From Methylomonas sp. MK1 (GTDB taxonomy: Bacteria; Pseudomonadota; Gammaproteobacteria; Methylococcales; Methylomonadaceae): DNA of 64,000 nt. This document shows, piece by piece, positions 19,040 to 27,165 of the stretch; position 1 is the stretch's first letter; every line of letters starts with the position of its first letter. A model generated the notes under the pieces. That model saw only the letters and a program-made list of their open reading frames with translations, had not been told where the DNA came from and did not search any database. Both the position numbers and the translations under genes were made by a program. The stretch covers positions 1,364,001-1,428,000 of the forward strand of contig NZ_AQOV01000001.1 of the NCBI RefSeq assembly GCF_000365425.1. The letters run 5' to 3'.

Positions 19040-19177
19040 ATGCCGCGCCGAGTACCGCAGCTTTTGATAGGAATAGCCCGCAGGGGTGCGGCATGGATGC
19101 CGCACGTTGCCGAAGGGGCAGGAAGCCCCTTTCGGCAACCCCTAGCAAAAGCGAGGAACGCAGGAAACAAGCGGCAT
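19040..19177. repeat. Structured ~140-nt repeat, copy 1
   Basis: Closing arms ATGCCGC (19040-19046) and GCGGCAT (19171-19177). An inner stem pairs GCTTTTGATAGG (19060-19071) with CCTAGCAAAAGC (19141-19152). Inside lie two hairpins: 19086-19105 (GTGCGGCAT/ATGCCGCAC) and 19106-19139 (GTTGCCGAAGGGGC/GCCCCTTTCGGCAAC). The copy at 60199-60340 has the same plan with changed but still paired bases. The element ends three bases from the point where the DUF6602 reading frame breaks off. No coding function is supported. Confidence 0.85.
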
Positions 19178-19180
19178 CCC

Positions 19181-19556
19181 TATAACCGCTTTTACAGATT
19201 CTGGACGAAGAACCACAAAATCACCGTCGCGAAAAACTGGCGGATAACTATTGGAATCAAACACAAGAATGTCACATTGTTTTGGAGACAGTGAATGCGC
19301 TTTGATTCAAAGGATCGTGGTTTAAATGTCCGCCTGGTGGTGAAATATCCTCATGCGGAAACAATACAAAACCGGTACCAACCTCCACTGATCGCGGCAA
19401 ATAGTTGCGAATGGTCTCAGCTAAAAGCCGTTCTTTATAGGCTACGAGAGATGGGTAATGTGCATCCAGGAGTACTTTCGTAAGCAGGTCTATCCGTGAG
19501 GAAAAGCTTTCCCCAAGCAGCGCCGCAAAACCTGTTAAATCACTGCGAGCTGACAT
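19181..19556 (-). pseudogene. DUF6602-like gene, frameshifted and truncated
   Basis: The frame from the ATG at 19554-19556 (with AGAGG ahead of it) reads an intact N-terminal part of a DUF6602-type protein (ESFSSRIDLLTKVLLDAHYP, ETIRNYLPRSVEVGTGFV, NQSAFTVSK). One extra A in an A-run near 19284 then shifts the frame to a stop at 19272-19274. Removing it restores QCDILVFDSNSYPPVFRDGD and VVLRPESVKAVI, and the match then ends abruptly at 19181, where the structured repeat begins. So it carries both a frameshift and a 3' truncation. The family name is from memory of its sequence pattern; its function is unknown. Confidence 0.8.
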
Positions 19557-19648
19557 AGAACCTCTAATAGTGAATGTAACGTCTTTATGTGATTCAAAGA
19601 CAAAGACTCGTGTTTATGGAAACTCCAAAAATGAATAAAACGAACCGA

Positions 19649-20536
19649 TTACAACCCCACAAACTCCATCAACCCTTGCAATTCCTTAGCCTCCAACTCA
19701 TAAAACGAATGCGCCCTAACCCGCTCCGGTAAACTCACATCGCCGTAACGGACCCGAATCAAGCGGCTAACTTTAACGCCTTGAGATTCCCATAAACGCC
19801 GCACCAAACGGTTACGCCCCTGCTTCACCGTGGCATAGAACCATTTGTTGGCACCTTCACCAGCGTAAAAGCTGACGTCTTCGAAATGCGCCGGACCGTC
19901 CTCCAGTTCCACGCCTTGTTTCAGGCGCGCCAGCATGGCATCGTCCACTTCGCCCAAGATCCGCACCGCGTATTCACGTTCGACTTCGCGCGACGGGTGC
20001 ATCAAACGGTTGGCTAGTTCGCCGTTATTGGTGACTAAAATCAAGCCGGAAGTATTGATGTCCAGGCGACCGACGGCGATCCAGCGACCGACTTGCAGGC
20101 GCGGCAGTTGGGTAAATATTACCGGACGGCCTTCAGGGTCACGGCGGGTGACCAGTTCGCCGACCGGTTTGTGGTACACCAGCACCCGGGTCGGTTGCTC
20201 GGCGTATTTTTCCCATTTGACGACACGACCATTGATTTGCAGATGGTCGTCGGGCTTTAAGTGATAGCCCGGTTGCACCGGGTTACCGTTGACGGTGAGT
20301 TTGCCTTCTTCAATCCAGCGCTCGATTTCTCTGCGCGACCCAACGCCGGCTCGAGCCAGGAGTTTCTGGATGCGCTCGCCGCCGGCAGGCGCGGCTTTAG
20401 TGGAGGGTGAGGTTTTCGGCGCCGAGGCCGGCTTCGGTTTGGGCGTCGAACTCGGTTTCCGAGACTGCGGTTTCTGGGCCCGTTTGTCCTGCGGGGCTGA
20501 CGGGTTGTTCGATCTCGGCGGTTTGCGGTCTTTCAC
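19649..20536 (-). CDS. rluB: 23S rRNA pseudouridine synthase RluB family
   Basis: 295 aa. A Lys/Pro/Ser-rich tail of ~53 residues is followed by an S4 RNA-binding domain (GERIQKLLARAGVGSRREIE) and the RsuA/RluB catalytic domain with the active-site Asp in GRLDINTSGLILVTNNG. RluB makes pseudouridine 2605 in helix 93 of 23S rRNA in E. coli. The start is a GTG at 20534-20536 with AGG upstream; it places the first 46 codons over the end of scpB in another frame. The conserved domains begin only after scpB ends, so a later start cannot be ruled out. Confidence 0.9.
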   Translation of the reverse strand: MKDRKPPRSNNPSAPQDKRAQKPQSRKPSSTPKPKPASAPKTSPSTKAAPAGGERIQKLLARAGVGSRREIERWIEEGKLTVNGNPVQPGYHLKPDDHLQINGRVVKWEKYAEQPTRVLVYHKPVGELVTRRDPEGRPVIFTQLPRLQVGRWIAVGRLDINTSGLILVTNNGELANRLMHPSREVEREYAVRILGEVDDAMLARLKQGVELEDGPAHFEDVSFYAGEGANKWFYATVKQGRNRLVRRLWESQGVKVSRLIRVRYGDVSLPERVRAHSFYELEAKELQGLMEFVGL

Positions 20537-21095
20537 TGTGGTCCTGCTCAGGTTGCGGTTGAGGCGAATTGCCGAAATCGAAATTGACGATTTCTTCCAG
20601 CGTCGGTAATTCGCTCAATGTAGTTAAATTGAAATAATCCAAAAATTGTTTGGTGGTGCCGAACAAGGCCGGCCGGCCAGGTACTTCCTTATGGGCGATG
20701 ACGCGAATCCACTCGCGCTCCAACAGGGTTTGAATGATGGAACTGCTTACGCTGACGCCGCGAATATCCTCGATTTCACCACGTGTCACCGGCTGGCGAT
20801 AGGCGATGATGGCCAGGGTCTCTAACAACGCGCGCGAATAACGCGCGGGCTTTTCCTCGAACAAGCGCGTCACGTAAGGCGACAGACCTTCGCGCACCTG
20901 AAACCGGTAGCCGCTGGCCAATTGCCGCAGTCCAATCGGCCGGTCGGCGTAGTCGCGGGCGATTTCATCCAGGGCCATTTGCACCGACAAAGTATCGGGT
21001 TGCTCCAGTTCCGGAAAGGTTTCCTGGATCTGCTTAATCGTCATCGGCCGATTGGCGGCAAACAAAATGGCTTCCACAATGCGCTTGGTGTTCAT
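20397..21095 (-). CDS. scpB: Segregation and condensation protein ScpB
   Basis: 233 aa from the ATG at 21093-21095. Two winged-helix domains of ScpB are visible (RIVEAILFAANRPMTIKQIQ; SRALLETLAIIAYRQPVTRGEIE and TLLEREWIRVIAHKEVPGRPALFGTT), followed by an acidic Gln/Pro-rich tail. ScpB dimers bind ScpA and SMC to form the condensin-like complex. The frame stays open for another 208 codons upstream (to 21719), rich in Arg and Pro and unlike ScpB; I start at the usual ScpB beginning (MNTKRIVEAIL), which has AAAGAG ahead of it. The 3' end overlaps the rluB start by 140 bases. Confidence 0.9.
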   Translation of the reverse strand: MNTKRIVEAILFAANRPMTIKQIQETFPELEQPDTLSVQMALDEIARDYADRPIGLRQLASGYRFQVREGLSPYVTRLFEEKPARYSRALLETLAIIAYRQPVTRGEIEDIRGVSVSSSIIQTLLEREWIRVIAHKEVPGRPALFGTTKQFLDYFNLTTLSELPTLEEIVNFDFGNSPQPQPEQDHSERPQTAEIEQPVSPAGQTGPETAVSETEFDAQTEAGLGAENLTLH

Positions 21096-21504
21096 GTCGC
21101 ACTCTTTAATTATGTCGGGCTGTAATCGGTGGCGTTCAACCAGGATGGGTTCGACAGTGCTGGCGCGAATAATCTCAGACCAGCGCTGCGGCAAGCGGGT
21201 TGCGCGCCTAGCCTCGCTAACGGCCGTAGCCTCCGGCGCAACTGGCTGCCAACTAGTCTGCCAAGCTGGCAGCAGGCGCGCCGTTCTCCGCCGAAACTTG
21301 GGCACAGCGACTGGTTCGCTTGGCTCAATGGCTGGTAAAACCGCAACGCGCGGCTCGCTAGCCCAGATAGCCGGAAAACGCACGGCGCGCCGCTTGACCG
21401 GCACGAATATCGTGACCGGCTCGGGCCTGCTGCGAGGTTTGCGGGGCGTTCTGGGTTTGGCTGCGGGAATAACATCATCGACGACGGTTTCGGCTAACTG
21501 TGAA

Positions 21505-22326
21505 TCAGTCCCCGGTGCCGCTATCGACGCGGATTCTAACTTGGATACCGGCGTAAGGTTCGGGCTGGAAGATGTCGATGATGCGTTCCTTGGAGAGTTC
21601 AAGGATGGCAAGAAACGCGACAACCACTCCGTTTTTTCCTTCACTTCGGGTAAAACACGCTGCGAAAGAGAGCTGATTTGCTCCGTTAAGTTTTTCCAAA
21701 ATGGCTGCCATTCGTTCACGGACTGATAGGGGTTCTTTGGTTATTTGATGGTGGCTAAGCCTCTCGGCACGCTTCAATATATCCTGGAAGGCCAGCAGGA
21801 GTTCGTTGAGCTGCACATCCGGCAGAATTTGCTTAACATCCACGGTCGAGGTGTCGACAGCGAATTCAAAGGTATCGCGCTCGTTTCTGGGCAGCAGGTC
21901 GATTTCTTCGGCGACTTTTTTGATCGCTTCGTATTCCTGTAATTTACGGATCAAAAACGCTCTGGGGTCTTCCTCTTCTTCCTCGCTTTCCGGCTGTCTG
22001 GGCAGCAGCATCCGCGATTTGATCTCCGCCAGCAGCGCGGCCATCACCAGATATTCGGCGGCCAGTTCCAGACGCATATTTTCCATCATGTCGATGTAGG
22101 CAATATATTGCTTGGTAATCTGGGCGATGGGGATGTCGAGAATATCCAGATTCTGCCGACGAATCAAATACAACAACAAATCCAGCGGTCCTTCGAACGC
22201 GTCCAGAAAGACTTCCAGCGCATCCGGCGGAATGTAGAGATCGTCCGGTAAATCCTGATAGGGCTGGCCTTGAACCAGCGCCAGCGGCGGCAGCGCGGAT
22301 TCAACCGGTAATGCTACTTCGTTCAA
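21505..22326 (-). CDS. scpA: Segregation and condensation protein ScpA
   Basis: A 273-aa kleisin. The N-terminal FEGPLDLLLYLIRRQNLDILDIPIAQITKQY is the hallmark of ScpA, and the C-terminal winged helix (VVVAFLAILELSKERIIDIFQPEPY) is complete. ScpA bridges the SMC heads and binds ScpB. It starts three bases after the stop of the M50 peptidase gene on the same strand. A 409-base gap separates its stop from the usual scpB start, which is unusual because the two genes commonly overlap. Confidence 0.93.
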   Translation of the reverse strand: MNEVALPVESALPPLALVQGQPYQDLPDDLYIPPDALEVFLDAFEGPLDLLLYLIRRQNLDILDIPIAQITKQYIAYIDMMENMRLELAAEYLVMAALLAEIKSRMLLPRQPESEEEEEDPRAFLIRKLQEYEAIKKVAEEIDLLPRNERDTFEFAVDTSTVDVKQILPDVQLNELLLAFQDILKRAERLSHHQITKEPLSVRERMAAILEKLNGANQLSFAACFTRSEGKNGVVVAFLAILELSKERIIDIFQPEPYAGIQVRIRVDSGTGD

Positions 22327-22328
22327 AA

Positions 22329-22982
22329 CTACATGCCCGCCAAACTAAAAAATAATTGTTGGGCGTAGTACATTGGATAAGCCAGCAAATATTGCAACAC
22401 GTCGGTAGCAAGTAATATCAACAAAAAAATAAAACCAAACCGTTCCAATCGATTGTACTGCCAAGCCCAATATTCCGGCAGCAATCCGGATAAAATCCGA
22501 CTGCCATCCAACGGCGGAATAGGCAAAAGATTGATCAAAGCCAAAACCAAATTGATGCTGATCCCCGCAACACCGCTGTAGATCAACGGGAAGGAGATAT
22601 ATTCGATTTCCAGCATCACGCCGATTCTAGCCAGCAAAGCCCAGGCCGCCGCCATCAACAAATTGGATAAAGGACCGGCTACCGCCACGATCGCCATGGC
22701 TTGGCGCGGCTTTTTAAACGCGCGAGGATCGACCGGTACCGGCTTGGCCCAACCGAACACAAAACCGGTAAAGGTCAGCAACAATAAACCGGGAATAATC
22801 AGCGTGCCCAACACATCAATATGTTTGAGAGGATTCAGCGTTAAGCGGCCTTGGTCGGCAGCGGTGTTGTCGCCCAACTTCTTCGCAATCCAACCGTGCG
22901 CCACCTCGTGACCGGTAATCGCAAAAATCACCGGTAAAATCCAAACTACGATCCTTTGTATCAGGGTTAATTCGTCCATCAT
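22329..22982 (-). CDS. Site-2 protease family (M50) membrane metalloprotease
   Basis: 218 aa with four to six hydrophobic segments. The zinc-binding HEVAH motif is near residue 26 and the third ligand is in LLPIPPLDGSRIL. Short S2P-like proteins of this type commonly sit beside scpA/scpB and the YciO gene in gammaproteobacteria. I use the ATG at 22980-22982, which follows GGAG at the end of the upstream gene; the adjacent ATG is equally possible. Substrate unknown. Confidence 0.88.
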   Translation of the reverse strand: MMDELTLIQRIVVWILPVIFAITGHEVAHGWIAKKLGDNTAADQGRLTLNPLKHIDVLGTLIIPGLLLLTFTGFVFGWAKPVPVDPRAFKKPRQAMAIVAVAGPLSNLLMAAAWALLARIGVMLEIEYISFPLIYSGVAGISINLVLALINLLPIPPLDGSRILSGLLPEYWAWQYNRLERFGFIFLLILLATDVLQYLLAYPMYYAQQLFFSLAGM

Positions 22983-22989
22983 GGCTGTT

Positions 22990-23610
22990 TCACTCCAACA
23001 TCGGCGCAATACCGATACCTTGTCGAATAATGTCAATCGACTTGTCGCCGCAAGCGATTACGGTAGTGGGTTGATATTCGATCACCCCGACATCTATCAC
23101 CAGGGCCAAGTCTTTTTCCAGCCTTTTTCTGATCTCGTAAGGATCGGCCAAAGGCTCGCTATCGCCGGGCATCATCAAGGTGGATGTCAACAACGGTTCG
23201 CCAAGCTGCTCGACCAAGGCTTGAGCCACCGGATGATCAGTGATCCTGACGCCTATGGTTTTCTTTTTCGGATGCTGCAAACGGCGCGGCACTTCTCGCG
23301 TGGCATCCAGTAAAAACGTAAATGGGCCGGGCGTCAGCTTTTTGATCAAGCGATGCGCTTCGTTGCCCATTTTGGTAAAGTTGGAAACCTGCGACAGGTC
23401 GGTACACAACAGCGTGAAGTTATGATTATCATCCAGCCGGCGCAGGCTGCGAATTTGATCCATCGCCGCCTTATCGCCAATCTGGCAGCCCAGTGCGTAG
23501 GAAGCATCGGTGGGATAAACGATGACCCCGCCGTTCCGCAAAATATTAACGGCTTGTTGAATCAAGCGCGGCTGCGGGTTTTTCGGATGAATTTCGAAAT
23601 ATTGCGCCAT
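22990..23610 (-). CDS. yciO: YciO-type Sua5/YrdC family protein
   Basis: 206 aa, the YciO length, with YPTDASYALGC, the KKKTIGVRITDHP segment and LTSTLMMPG. The fold is that of the threonylcarbamoyl-AMP synthases that make the t6A tRNA modification. YciO paralogues lack the efficiency of TsaC/Sua5 and their role is not settled, so I name the subgroup, not the reaction. It precedes the M50 peptidase gene by seven bases and lies near tsaB, another t6A gene. Confidence 0.87.
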   Translation of the reverse strand: MAQYFEIHPKNPQPRLIQQAVNILRNGGVIVYPTDASYALGCQIGDKAAMDQIRSLRRLDDNHNFTLLCTDLSQVSNFTKMGNEAHRLIKKLTPGPFTFLLDATREVPRRLQHPKKKTIGVRITDHPVAQALVEQLGEPLLTSTLMMPGDSEPLADPYEIRKRLEKDLALVIDVGVIEYQPTTVIACGDKSIDIIRQGIGIAPMLE

Positions 23611-23711
23611 GGGCTAAAAATATCGGCTTAGGTAAAACGCTATTGTACCTTAGAAGGCACTTAAAAACGTCGCGACGCAGTTTTAGCGGCGGGTCAAAGA
23701 GGCTAGCTCAC

Positions 23712-24398
23712 TTATCTTTCCGATTGTTTTTTTGCCACTTTATCGCGCAGATAAACCGGCATGGCTTGCTCGACAGCCACGGCCAAACCATTGGCAAAAC
23801 CGTAAGCACCCAATTGCGCGACACAGCCGGCACGCGGCCAGACTTCGACCTCAACTCCCAGCACACGCTCGGCTAAACGTTGGCCCAACTGCTCCGCATA
23901 AACGTCCCAACCGGAACCGACGCCAAAGCCAGCGCGATCGGGAAATATCACGTCGCCGGCGGGCGTCACGGCTTCCGCGCCGTATAACTCCGCCAAACCT
24001 AATTCGTTACGTTGATACACACCCCAAAAAATCTCGTTCATCCGTGCATCCATCGCCGTAAAACCCAGCTCAGCATCGGCGCGACGATTAAAAAAATCTT
24101 GGGCGATTGCCGCCAACGTCGAAACCGGCACCACCGGCAAATCGGCACCATACGCAATGCCCTGCACCACGCCGCCGGCAATTCTGACACCGGTAAACGA
24201 ACCGGGCCCGCGACTCAAACCGATAGCGTCCAGTTGTTGCGGTTTGAGCTGGGCATCGGCCATCAATTCGTCGATCATCGGTAAAATCAATTTGGTATGT
24301 TCGCGCGGCGCGACGGCAAATTTTTCGCTAATCTCGCCATCGATAAACAAAGCCGCCGAACAGGCGTCGGTGGAGGTTTCTACTGCCAATAATTTCAA
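23712..24398 (-). CDS. tsaB: tRNA t6A synthesis protein TsaB
   Basis: A 228-aa ASKHA-fold protein with LLAVETSTDACSAAL at the start, HTKLILPMIDELM, and the GLSRGPGSFTGVRIAGG signature. TsaB dimerises with TsaD and is needed to add threonylcarbamoyl to A37 of ANN-decoding tRNAs. It lies downstream of the helicase gene on the same strand, with a hairpin repeat (24422-24457) in the gap. Confidence 0.93.
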   Translation of the reverse strand: MKLLAVETSTDACSAALFIDGEISEKFAVAPREHTKLILPMIDELMADAQLKPQQLDAIGLSRGPGSFTGVRIAGGVVQGIAYGADLPVVPVSTLAAIAQDFFNRRADAELGFTAMDARMNEIFWGVYQRNELGLAELYGAEAVTPAGDVIFPDRAGFGVGSGWDVYAEQLGQRLAERVLGVEVEVWPRAGCVAQLGAYGFANGLAVAVEQAMPVYLRDKVAKKQSER

Positions 24399-24421
24399 AT
24401 CTGTACCTCTGTCAACAAGAT

Positions 24422-24457
24422 GCCGGAAACGCTAACGCTTATTCCGGCCTACGCAAT
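24422..24457. repeat. Short hairpin repeat, copy 2 (CTACGCAAT tail)
   Basis: Arms GCCGGAA (24422-24428) and TTCCGGC (24442-24448) enclose CGCTAACGCT and are followed by CTACGCAAT, as in the copy at 18975-19013. It fills the gap between the helicase stop and the tsaB start and may influence read-through between them. Confidence 0.65.
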
Positions 24458-24459
24458 GT

Positions 24460-26418
24460 TCAATGTGATTCATCCAACGCAAAAAACCGCCGCACATCCT
24501 CGATCTCGCGGCTGCGCTTCATCGCCGGCACGCTATCTAAAAACATTTGGCCGTAGGAGCGCTTCAATAATCTGGGGTCGCAGACCATCAGCACACCGCG
24601 GTCGTTGACGTCGCGAATCAAGCGGCCCACTCCCTGGCGCAGCATAATGATGGCGCTGGGGAGTTGATGCTCGAAAAATGGGTTGCGGCCCTGCTTTTCC
24701 ATCGCATTCATGCGTGCTTTCAGCACCGGATCGCCCGGCGAAGCGAACGGCAGTTTGTCGATGATCACGCAAGACAAAGCGTCGCCGCGTACGTCTACGC
24801 CTTCCCAGAAACTGGCGGTTGCCAACAATACCGCGTTGCCCAATTCCTTAAATTGATCCAATAACACACCCTTGGAACGAGTACCTTGCACCAGAATTGG
24901 ATGATCGAGCTTACCTTCCAGCAATTGCGCGGCCCGCTGCAAGGCCCGGTGACTGGTGAAAAGGAAAAACGCCCTGCCCCGGCTGGCTTCCAGCACCGGC
25001 AAGGCGAACTCGACAATTTTGTCGGTAAAGTCCGGATCGCTGGGCTGCGGCAAGCCTTTGGGATGATAAAACAATGCCTGGTTCGGGTAATCGAACGGAC
25101 TCTCCCAGCTCTGGCTGAGCGCTCCGCTCAAACCCAGATTCTTGGAAAAATGCACGAAATTGTTGGCCACGCTCAGGGTTGCCGAGGTAAAAATCCAGGT
25201 GGCTTTATGCCGGGCCATGAAGCTGCGAAATTCCTTGGCGATGTCCAACGGCGTACGGCTGAGGGTGAATGACTTACTGTAGGTTTCGTACCATTTAATC
25301 CACTGTCCATCCTTGTCGTTGATCAGCGTTTCCAGTTGCGCGTCCAGCGCTTCGGCCCGGTCGAAACAGGATTCCAGACCTTTGCTGCGCACCGAGGCGC
25401 GTTCCAATTGATCGGTCAAGCGCGCCAGTTGCTTTTGCAAGGATTCCAACGCGCCGGCGATTTTGGGATTGGTTTCGATGTCTTGCCAGTCGCCGCGGCG
25501 CAGTTCCAGGCCAAACGCCAAACGCAAATCCTTCACTTCGTGCTGTAAGTCTTCGCAAGCTGTGCGCAGGTCCGGCATATCCTTGGCGTCGGTGAAATAC
25601 TCGGCCAGGCTGTCGTCGGCTAGATCGACTAATTGCTTGCCGCTGATCGTCACCCCCAAAAAATTGGAGGCGGTATCGGCCAGTTGATGCGCTTCGTCGA
25701 TGACGACTACTTCGGCATCGGGCAATAATTCGCCGAAACCGGTTTCGCGAATCGACCAGTCGGCGCAAAGGAGATGATGATTGACGACGACGATTTCAGC
25801 CTCTTGAGCCTGTTTGCGGGCTTTAGTGAGAAAACAGTCGGCATAATCGGGGCAATTTTGACCCAAACAATTGTCGGTGGTCGAAGTCGCGTGAAACCAG
25901 ACCGGATCGCCGTCGTGCACATCGGCTACTTCAGAGACGTCGCCTGCCTTGGTGCGTTTCGACCAGGCTTTGATCTGTGCCAGGGCCGCCGCATCTTCCT
26001 GACTGTAACCGAACGCGGAATTCAAAGCCTGTTCCAATCGATAGGTGCATAAATAATTGGCGCGGCCCTTCAGCAAACTGGCTTTGAATGGCCGTTTGCT
26101 CAAGGCTTTGCGTATCACCGGCAAATCCTTGTTGAACAACTGGTCTTGTAGATTTTTGGTACCGGTGGACACGATGACTTTCTTGCCGCACAGAATCGCG
26201 GGAATCAGATAAGCAAAGGTCTTTCCGGTACCGGTCCCGGCCTCGGCAATCAGATTTTGCTGCGACTCGATGGCATAAGCAATCTGCTCAGCCATCTCTA
26301 TTTGCGCGGCGCGCGGCGAGTAGCCGTTGATAATCTCGGCTAAGGCGCCGCCTTCGCCGAAAATATCCGCCAATTTTGCGGCGGCGCTCGACAGCGCCGG
26401 ATTGGAACTCTGAGCCAC
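24460..26418 (-). CDS. yoaA: ATP-dependent DNA helicase, YoaA/DinG family
   Basis: 652 aa of the XPD-like superfamily 2. Walker A is AEAGTGTGKTFAYL, the DEAH box is VIDEAHQL, and motif VI is QGVGRLIRD. Iron-sulfur cluster cysteines are visible around CLGQNCPDYADC with one further Cys before. YoaA of E. coli interacts with the polymerase III chi subunit and aids repair. The start is GTG at 26416-26418 and shares one base with the stop of the lipoprotein gene (TAGTG), which suggests coupling. Confidence 0.92.
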   Translation of the reverse strand: MAQSSNPALSSAAAKLADIFGEGGALAEIINGYSPRAAQIEMAEQIAYAIESQQNLIAEAGTGTGKTFAYLIPAILCGKKVIVSTGTKNLQDQLFNKDLPVIRKALSKRPFKASLLKGRANYLCTYRLEQALNSAFGYSQEDAAALAQIKAWSKRTKAGDVSEVADVHDGDPVWFHATSTTDNCLGQNCPDYADCFLTKARKQAQEAEIVVVNHHLLCADWSIRETGFGELLPDAEVVVIDEAHQLADTASNFLGVTISGKQLVDLADDSLAEYFTDAKDMPDLRTACEDLQHEVKDLRLAFGLELRRGDWQDIETNPKIAGALESLQKQLARLTDQLERASVRSKGLESCFDRAEALDAQLETLINDKDGQWIKWYETYSKSFTLSRTPLDIAKEFRSFMARHKATWIFTSATLSVANNFVHFSKNLGLSGALSQSWESPFDYPNQALFYHPKGLPQPSDPDFTDKIVEFALPVLEASRGRAFFLFTSHRALQRAAQLLEGKLDHPILVQGTRSKGVLLDQFKELGNAVLLATASFWEGVDVRGDALSCVIIDKLPFASPGDPVLKARMNAMEKQGRNPFFEHQLPSAIIMLRQGVGRLIRDVNDRGVLMVCDPRLLKRSYGQMFLDSVPAMKRSREIEDVRRFFALDESH

Positions 26419-27140
26419 TAGCGACCGAAAAAGCTGTCCGCTTTGGCTTTAGCTTCTCTGGCCCCTTGGGAATTTTGCTGCATTTGCCGGGCTTCGGCGA
26501 TCAGCAACCAGCTTTTGCGTTTCAGATCGAGGTCGCCACCAGCCAGCAGAGCCGCCTTGCCGGCCAACTCTTCGGCAAGTTGCGGTTTATTTTGCTTGAT
26601 TCTGAGCTGCGCCAGTTTATAGGTCAGGGTCGGATTGCGCGAATCGATACGTAAGGCGCGCTCCATCACCACCACCGCCGCATCGAGATCGCCGCTGTTG
26701 CGGCTGCGGTCGGACTCGCTAATTAAAGCCACCACCGCCGGCGGCGTGCCGCTGGGGATGCGCGCGTCTTCTATGACAAACCTCGGTGCCGGCGCAGTTG
26801 CCGTAGCCACCGCCGCGGGAGCGGGTGCTGTCAGAGCCGGACTGGCTGGCGCAGGCGGCGGAATATCGGCCGGCGGCATCAACGGCTCGGCGCGAAAGGT
26901 CGGCAGATTCGGTTCATCTTTAAAGTTATTGCTAACGCTTTCGATGGGATAGGTCGCGGTATCGGGGGTAGACGCCGGTTTTTTTGCAGTGGCCGCAGGT
27001 ACTTTGTTTGCCGCCGATTTTTTAGACGGGGCTTTTTTGGCCGGTACACTTCCCGCCACCGGCGGTTCTGAGCCTGGATTACTACACGCCGTTAATATCA
27101 GTAACAGAGGGCACAAAATTAACAGAGATTTTTTTTTCAT
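26418..27140 (-). CDS. Lipoprotein with TPR-like repeats
   Basis: 240 aa. A basic start and hydrophobic stretch lead to a lipobox (LTAC, Cys19). A long Pro/Ala/Lys linker (about 20-120) spans the periplasm, then a helical TPR-like domain follows (GDLDAAVVVMERALRIDSRNPTLTYKLAQLRIKQ). Such proteins usually act as protein-binding platforms at the envelope. The function is unknown and its coupling to the helicase gene may be only for expression. Confidence 0.82.
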   Translation of the reverse strand: MKKKSLLILCPLLLILTACSNPGSEPPVAGSVPAKKAPSKKSAANKVPAATAKKPASTPDTATYPIESVSNNFKDEPNLPTFRAEPLMPPADIPPPAPASPALTAPAPAAVATATAPAPRFVIEDARIPSGTPPAVVALISESDRSRNSGDLDAAVVVMERALRIDSRNPTLTYKLAQLRIKQNKPQLAEELAGKAALLAGGDLDLKRKSWLLIAEARQMQQNSQGAREAKAKADSFFGR

Positions 27141-27165
27141 TTACGATTTAAGTAGCCAAGTAAAA

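Noticed and set aside
18917..19294. 125-codon plus-strand frame through the structured repeat
   Set aside because: It runs antisense to the DUF6602 remnant and through two hairpin repeats; residues resemble translated repeats, not a protein.
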